Shown: positions 6,260-8,511 of the stretch, one piece after another | Numbering within the stretch: position 1 is the stretch's first letter | Layout: each line of letters starts with the position of its first letter | Origin: Akkermansia muciniphila | Lineage (GTDB): Bacteria > Verrucomicrobiota > Verrucomicrobiia > Verrucomicrobiales > Akkermansiaceae | Reading direction: 5' to 3' | Assembly (NCBI GenBank): GCA_004557455.1 | Contig: SFDX01000051.1 | Coordinates: 1 to 8,511, forward strand | Length of the DNA stretch: 8,511 nucleotides | Made by a program: the position numbers and the translations under genes | Notes under the pieces: generated by a model | Database searches by the model: none | What the model saw: only the letters and a program-made list of their open reading frames with translations | What the model was told of the DNA's origin: nothing

Positions 6260-7699
6260 ATGTCATACGAAACCATCAGAGAGTGCCTCAAAACGGTCTC
6301 TCCCTATACATTGGAAGCCGCTTTGCTTGTCGCCATCGTAGTGGCACTCATCGCGATTTTCAAAGGCATCCGCGTCAAGAGCTTTGATAAAAACGCCCCC
6401 GGCGGTCCCGGAGTTTGGGGTTGGGTGGCGGTGGTCGTGCTCTGGGCCGTGGTGATGCTCAACTACTTCGACCGCCAGTTGCTCAGCGTGCTGCACGACC
6501 CCATCGTGAAGGGTGAGGACGGCATCAAGATGACGGACGCCGAGTTCGGTTTCCTCACCTCGGCCTTCTTGGTGGTGTACGCCGTTCTCAGCCCCCTCGG
6601 CGGCTACCTAGCAGACCGCTTCAGCCGCAAGTTCATCATCATGAGCTCGCTGGTCGTCTGGTCCGTGGTCACTTGGCTCACCGGCGCGGCAGAGACGTAT
6701 AACCAGCTCCTTGCAGCCCGCGCTGCCATGGGCATCAGCGAGGCCTTCTACATTCCGGCAGCCCTCGCGCTCATCACGGACTACCACCGGGGTAATACCC
6801 GCTCCCTGGCTACCGGTCTGCATATGAGCGGTATCTACACGGGGCAGATTATCGCGGGTTTCGGTGCCACCATGGCCACGGGGAAACTCGCCCTCGGCTG
6901 GCGTCTCACCTTCGAGGCCTTCGGTTTCTTCGGCGTGATCTACGCGCTCATCGTCATCCTCTTCCTGCATGACCCGCAGGGTGCCGCTGCCCCCGCCGCT
7001 CCCGCTGAGGAGGCTCCGATGGCGGAGGACAAGCCCGCTGTCGAGCCGACCGCAGCGCAGGAGGATAGCTTCAGCTTCATGGAGGTCATGCGCAGCCTCT
7101 TCTCCCGCCGCGCCATGTGCCTGTTGCTCATCATCGTGGCCATTGCAGGCTTTGCCAACTGGTTCCTCATGACTTGGTACCCCACGCTCTTGGGCGAGAC
7201 CTTCAATCTCAAGCCGGAGGAGGCCGGGCCCAAGGCTACGGTCTGGGTGAACGTGGCTAAGTATGTGGCCGTTTTGGGCGGTGCCGTCATTGCCGACCTC
7301 TGGTATCAGCGGAACCGCAATGCCCGCGCCTATGTGCCCGGTATCAGCTTCCTCATTGCCGGTCCCTGCATTGTGCTCGGCATGCTCGGCTGCTCCTGGC
7401 TGGGGCTCGCTGCCGCCATCGCCCTCATCTCCATGCAGGGCGTTGCCCAGGGTGCCTTGGATGCCACGCTCATGCCGCTCCTCCGCTCGAATATCGATGA
7501 GCGCTTCTCTGCCACGGGCTACGGCATGCTCAACCTCACCTCCGCCGGCATCGGTGCCCTCATCGCTTGGGGCGGCGGCTACCTCAAGGACGCAGGTATC
7601 CCCCTTACCTTCTCCCTCACCGTCGCCGGTGCCCTCATGTGCGTCTGCGGTCTCCTCTTCTTCTTCCTCAGCAAACCCTCCGACAAGACGACCGCCTGA
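6260..7699 (+). CDS. Major facilitator superfamily transporter, probable sugar or sugar-acid uptake
   Basis: The product has 479 residues with the twelve-helix MFS plan and a central hydrophilic loop. Helix 1 is about 50-70 and ends in NYFDR (68-72), a motif common in anion:cation symporter-like and Spinster-like members. Helices 2 and 3 flank GGYLADRFSRK (114-124), a match to MFS motif A (GxxxDRxGRR/K). Helix 4 follows (150-173), with further helices at 184-207 and 214-237. The central loop (238-283) is rich in Pro, Ala and Glu. Helices resume at 285-305 and run to 448-470. An additional hydrophobic segment at 18-34 precedes helix 1, giving a possible thirteenth helix or uncleaved signal. 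It starts 9 bp after the secreted mutarotase gene, ends the operon, and is followed by a terminator. The context implies uptake of the sugar handled by the mutarotases; sialic acid or a related acid sugar is a guess. Confidence 0.9.
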   Translation: MSYETIRECLKTVSPYTLEAALLVAIVVALIAIFKGIRVKSFDKNAPGGPGVWGWVAVVVLWAVVMLNYFDRQLLSVLHDPIVKGEDGIKMTDAEFGFLTSAFLVVYAVLSPLGGYLADRFSRKFIIMSSLVVWSVVTWLTGAAETYNQLLAARAAMGISEAFYIPAALALITDYHRGNTRSLATGLHMSGIYTGQIIAGFGATMATGKLALGWRLTFEAFGFFGVIYALIVILFLHDPQGAAAPAAPAEEAPMAEDKPAVEPTAAQEDSFSFMEVMRSLFSRRAMCLLLIIVAIAGFANWFLMTWYPTLLGETFNLKPEEAGPKATVWVNVAKYVAVLGGAVIADLWYQRNRNARAYVPGISFLIAGPCIVLGMLGCSWLGLAAAIALISMQGVAQGALDATLMPLLRSNIDERFSATGYGMLNLTSAGIGALIAWGGGYLKDAGIPLTFSLTVAGALMCVCGLLFFFLSKPSDKTTA

Positions 7700-7727
7700 T
7701 CGCTCACCCACCCCGGCTACCCACCTC

Positions 7728-7768
7728 GCATCGCCTCCGTGTCTCACCATGGAGGCGGTGCTCTTTTT
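7728..7768 (+). terminator. Rho-independent terminator of the mutarotase-transporter operon
   Basis: A 14-position stem pairs 7728-7741 (GCATCGCCTCCGTG) with 7748-7761 (CATGGAGGCGGTGC), including two G-T wobbles, around a 6-nt loop at 7742-7747. It is followed by TC and five T (7764-7768). It begins 29 bp after the TGA of the transporter gene. Confidence 0.82.
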
Positions 7769-7888
7769 ACCGCACGCCCCATGACCTTCACCGATTCCGG
7801 ACACCATGCGACGAGAGGAACAGCCGTCGCTCCCACCATCTAACATTCATCATACAAAACCAACTAAAATTTATATAGACTTTTCTTC

Positions 7889-7917
7889 TTGACTCAGCAT
7901 CAAAATCGTTGTATTTT
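7889..7917 (+). promoter_or_regulatory. Probable promoter of the small secreted-protein gene
   Basis: TTGACT (7889-7894, 5 of 6) and TATTTT (7912-7917, 4 of 6) are separated by 17 bp. Directly upstream, 7852-7888 is rich in A and T, which would suit an UP element contacted by the RNA polymerase alpha subunits. Transcription would start near 7924, giving a leader of about 97 nt, much longer than at the other promoters here. Confidence 0.6.
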
Positions 7918-8020
7918 CAAGGAGTTTGCAAGGGATGCAGGCGTTCCTCCTTCTTCGGTTTTGAGAAAGAAAGCGTACTGCACTCCTTACGGCAGTCAAT
8001 CCGTCTCTTTCTCTACAGTC

Positions 8021-8431
8021 ATGAAATTACACTTACCTAAGGCCCTTCGTACAGCCCTCCTCGCCTGCATCCTTGCCGTGTCTCCCGCCTATGCGGATAC
8101 ACTGACTCTCACTCCGATTGAGAATCTCCTATTCTCCCACGACGGAAACACCGGACAAACCAGCTCCGACGTCACCACCACGAACACAAGCATTATATTC
8201 GATTCCTTTTCGGACGGAACGAGTTATGCCTCAAGCTGGTATCTGGATTTGCAATTCACCAAGTTCGAATACAGCGGGCCTTCTTACTCGGGAGCAAAGT
8301 CAGGAGGCTCGGCCGCCGGTCTTTCTGCCTGTGTCAACAAGGGGAGCGGAACCATATGTATCGGGGAAGGAAACACCGAGAAGAGTGCGGGGATTCCTCT
8401 TGTTGTGGGTAATATTACCTTGGCGTATTAA
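8021..8431 (+). CDS. Small secreted protein with Akkermansia-type signal peptide
   Basis: The 136-residue product begins with a strong signal peptide (MKLHLPKALRTALLACILAVSPAYA, cleavage near residue 25, AYA/D). From memory, the MKLHLP...LR.ALLA start recurs on many Akkermansia surface and autotransporter-type proteins, which are usually several hundred residues long. The mature part is rich in Ser, Thr and Gly with short strand-like stretches (IIFDSF, WYLDLQFTKFEY). It has only two cysteines, in SACVNKGSGTICIG, which could form a disulfide. No beta-barrel or sorting domain is present, so it is either a short stand-alone secreted protein or the remnant of a larger one. A hand count gives about 53% GC on sampled lines against about 65% in the operon genes. 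The start at 8021 follows from the promoter at 7889-7917 and the signal peptide. It has no terminator, and the next promoter overlaps its last codons. Confidence 0.7.
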   Translation: MKLHLPKALRTALLACILAVSPAYADTLTLTPIENLLFSHDGNTGQTSSDVTTTNTSIIFDSFSDGTSYASSWYLDLQFTKFEYSGPSYSGAKSGGSAAGLSACVNKGSGTICIGEGNTEKSAGIPLVVGNITLAY

Positions 8432-8448
8432 GATTATTGTGGTATAAT
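8420..8448 (+). promoter_or_regulatory. Promoter embedded in the end of the small secreted-protein gene
   Basis: A perfect -10 TATAAT at 8443-8448 stands 17 bp downstream of TTGGCG (8420-8425, 4 of 6), which is formed by the Leu and Ala codons just before the TAT-TAA end of the preceding gene. Transcription would begin near 8455, at or next to the ATG of the next frame. The -10 is followed by atCCCC, recalling the gCCCC after the -10 at 287-292. Confidence 0.7.
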
Positions 8449-8454
8449 ATCCCC

Positions 8455-8511
8455 ATGGAAGGGCAGATAGACCTCAAACACATGAAGAAGGCAGAGAAAA
8501 AAGCACTCCGC
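8455..8511 (+). CDS. Start of a gene running off the right edge (partial)
   Basis: The frame opens with MEGQIDLKHMKKAEKKALR and is still open at the window end. Nineteen residues, many of them Lys and Glu, do not identify a family. The ATG at 8455 coincides with the predicted transcription start, so this would be a leaderless message. The in-frame ATG at 8482 (MKKAEKKALR) would leave about 27 nt of leader and may be the real start; the first gene of the window shows a similar spurious early ATG followed by CAC-ATG-AAR. A purine run at 8457-8463 is about 18 nt from the second ATG, too far for an ordinary ribosome binding site. Confidence 0.55.
   Translation, partial: MEGQIDLKHMKKAEKKALR

Larger units (their letters stand above)
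7700..8020. other. Intergenic region: terminator, AT-rich upstream element, promoter and long leader
   Basis: This gap of 321 bp holds the transporter terminator (7728-7768), then about 70 bp with no assigned function, an AT-rich stretch (about 7838-7888), the promoter at 7889-7917 and a leader of roughly 97 nt before the ATG at 8021. The frame of the next gene stays open back to 7889, but that extension begins at the promoter's own -35 hexamer and is not believed to be translated as part of the protein. A short open frame at 7935-7964 lies within the leader. Confidence 0.6.

Noticed and set aside
7808..7830. Hairpin GCGACG/CGTCGC with an 11-nt loop
   Set aside because: It has only six base pairs with a large loop and no T-tract, downstream of an already adequate terminator.
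6608..7846. Minus-strand frame opposite the transporter, running through its terminator
   Set aside because: It is highly acidic and Gly/Glu/His-rich with no motif, as expected from the complement of membrane-helix codons.
7889..8020. N-terminal extension of the small secreted protein to 7889
   Set aside because: It would begin at the TTGACT -35 hexamer and place the signal peptide 44 residues inside the protein, which is not compatible with normal export.

Overview
The window looks like the chromosome of a GC-rich Verrucomicrobiota, most likely an Akkermansiaceae member. The basis is modest. A secreted protein near the right end begins MKLHLPKALRTALLACILA, a signal-peptide start I associate with Akkermansia surface and autotransporter-type proteins. 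The genes also lack clear Shine-Dalgarno sequences, and secreted proteins with discoidin-like or beta-sandwich domains are common. No RNA gene, insertion sequence, CRISPR array or phage gene was seen. All supported genes are on the + strand. The long minus-strand frames are GC-driven shadows.

Layout. Positions 1-36 may be the tail of an upstream gene, followed by about 230 bp with no supported gene. A strong sigma70-type promoter (TTGACA, 18 bp, TACAAT) at 263-292 drives a two-gene unit. The first gene (315-2780) encodes a large exported protein with a coiled coil, a transglutaminase/papain-like core and a C-terminal discoidin-like domain. The second (2802-4058) encodes an exported protein with a thioredoxin fold lacking the CxxC pair and a C-terminal beta-sandwich. 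A hairpin terminator at 4069-4105 closes this unit.

A second promoter (4129-4157) drives a tight three-gene operon: a cytoplasmic kelch-type cyclically permuted mutarotase (4166-5149), a paralogue with a signal peptide (5162-6250), and a major facilitator sugar-type transporter (6260-7699). Gaps are 12 and 9 bp, and a hairpin terminator lies at 7728-7768. The inferred scheme is sugar-anomer conversion outside the cytoplasm, uptake by the transporter, and a second conversion inside. Sialic acid is the obvious candidate substrate by analogy with NanM, but nothing here proves it.

From 7770 onward the composition becomes less GC-rich. An AT-rich stretch and a third promoter (7889-7917) precede a small secreted protein of 136 residues (8021-8431). 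A fourth promoter, whose -35 lies inside the last codons of that gene, precedes a gene that runs off the right edge (8455-8511+).

In four places the longest open frame begins at or inside a promoter, so true starts were moved downstream. No ordinary Shine-Dalgarno sequence was seen at any start. No clearly new system was found. The most useful points are the split-compartment mutarotase pair with its transporter, the probably impaired catalytic sites of the two exported proteins, and the promoter-based start corrections.
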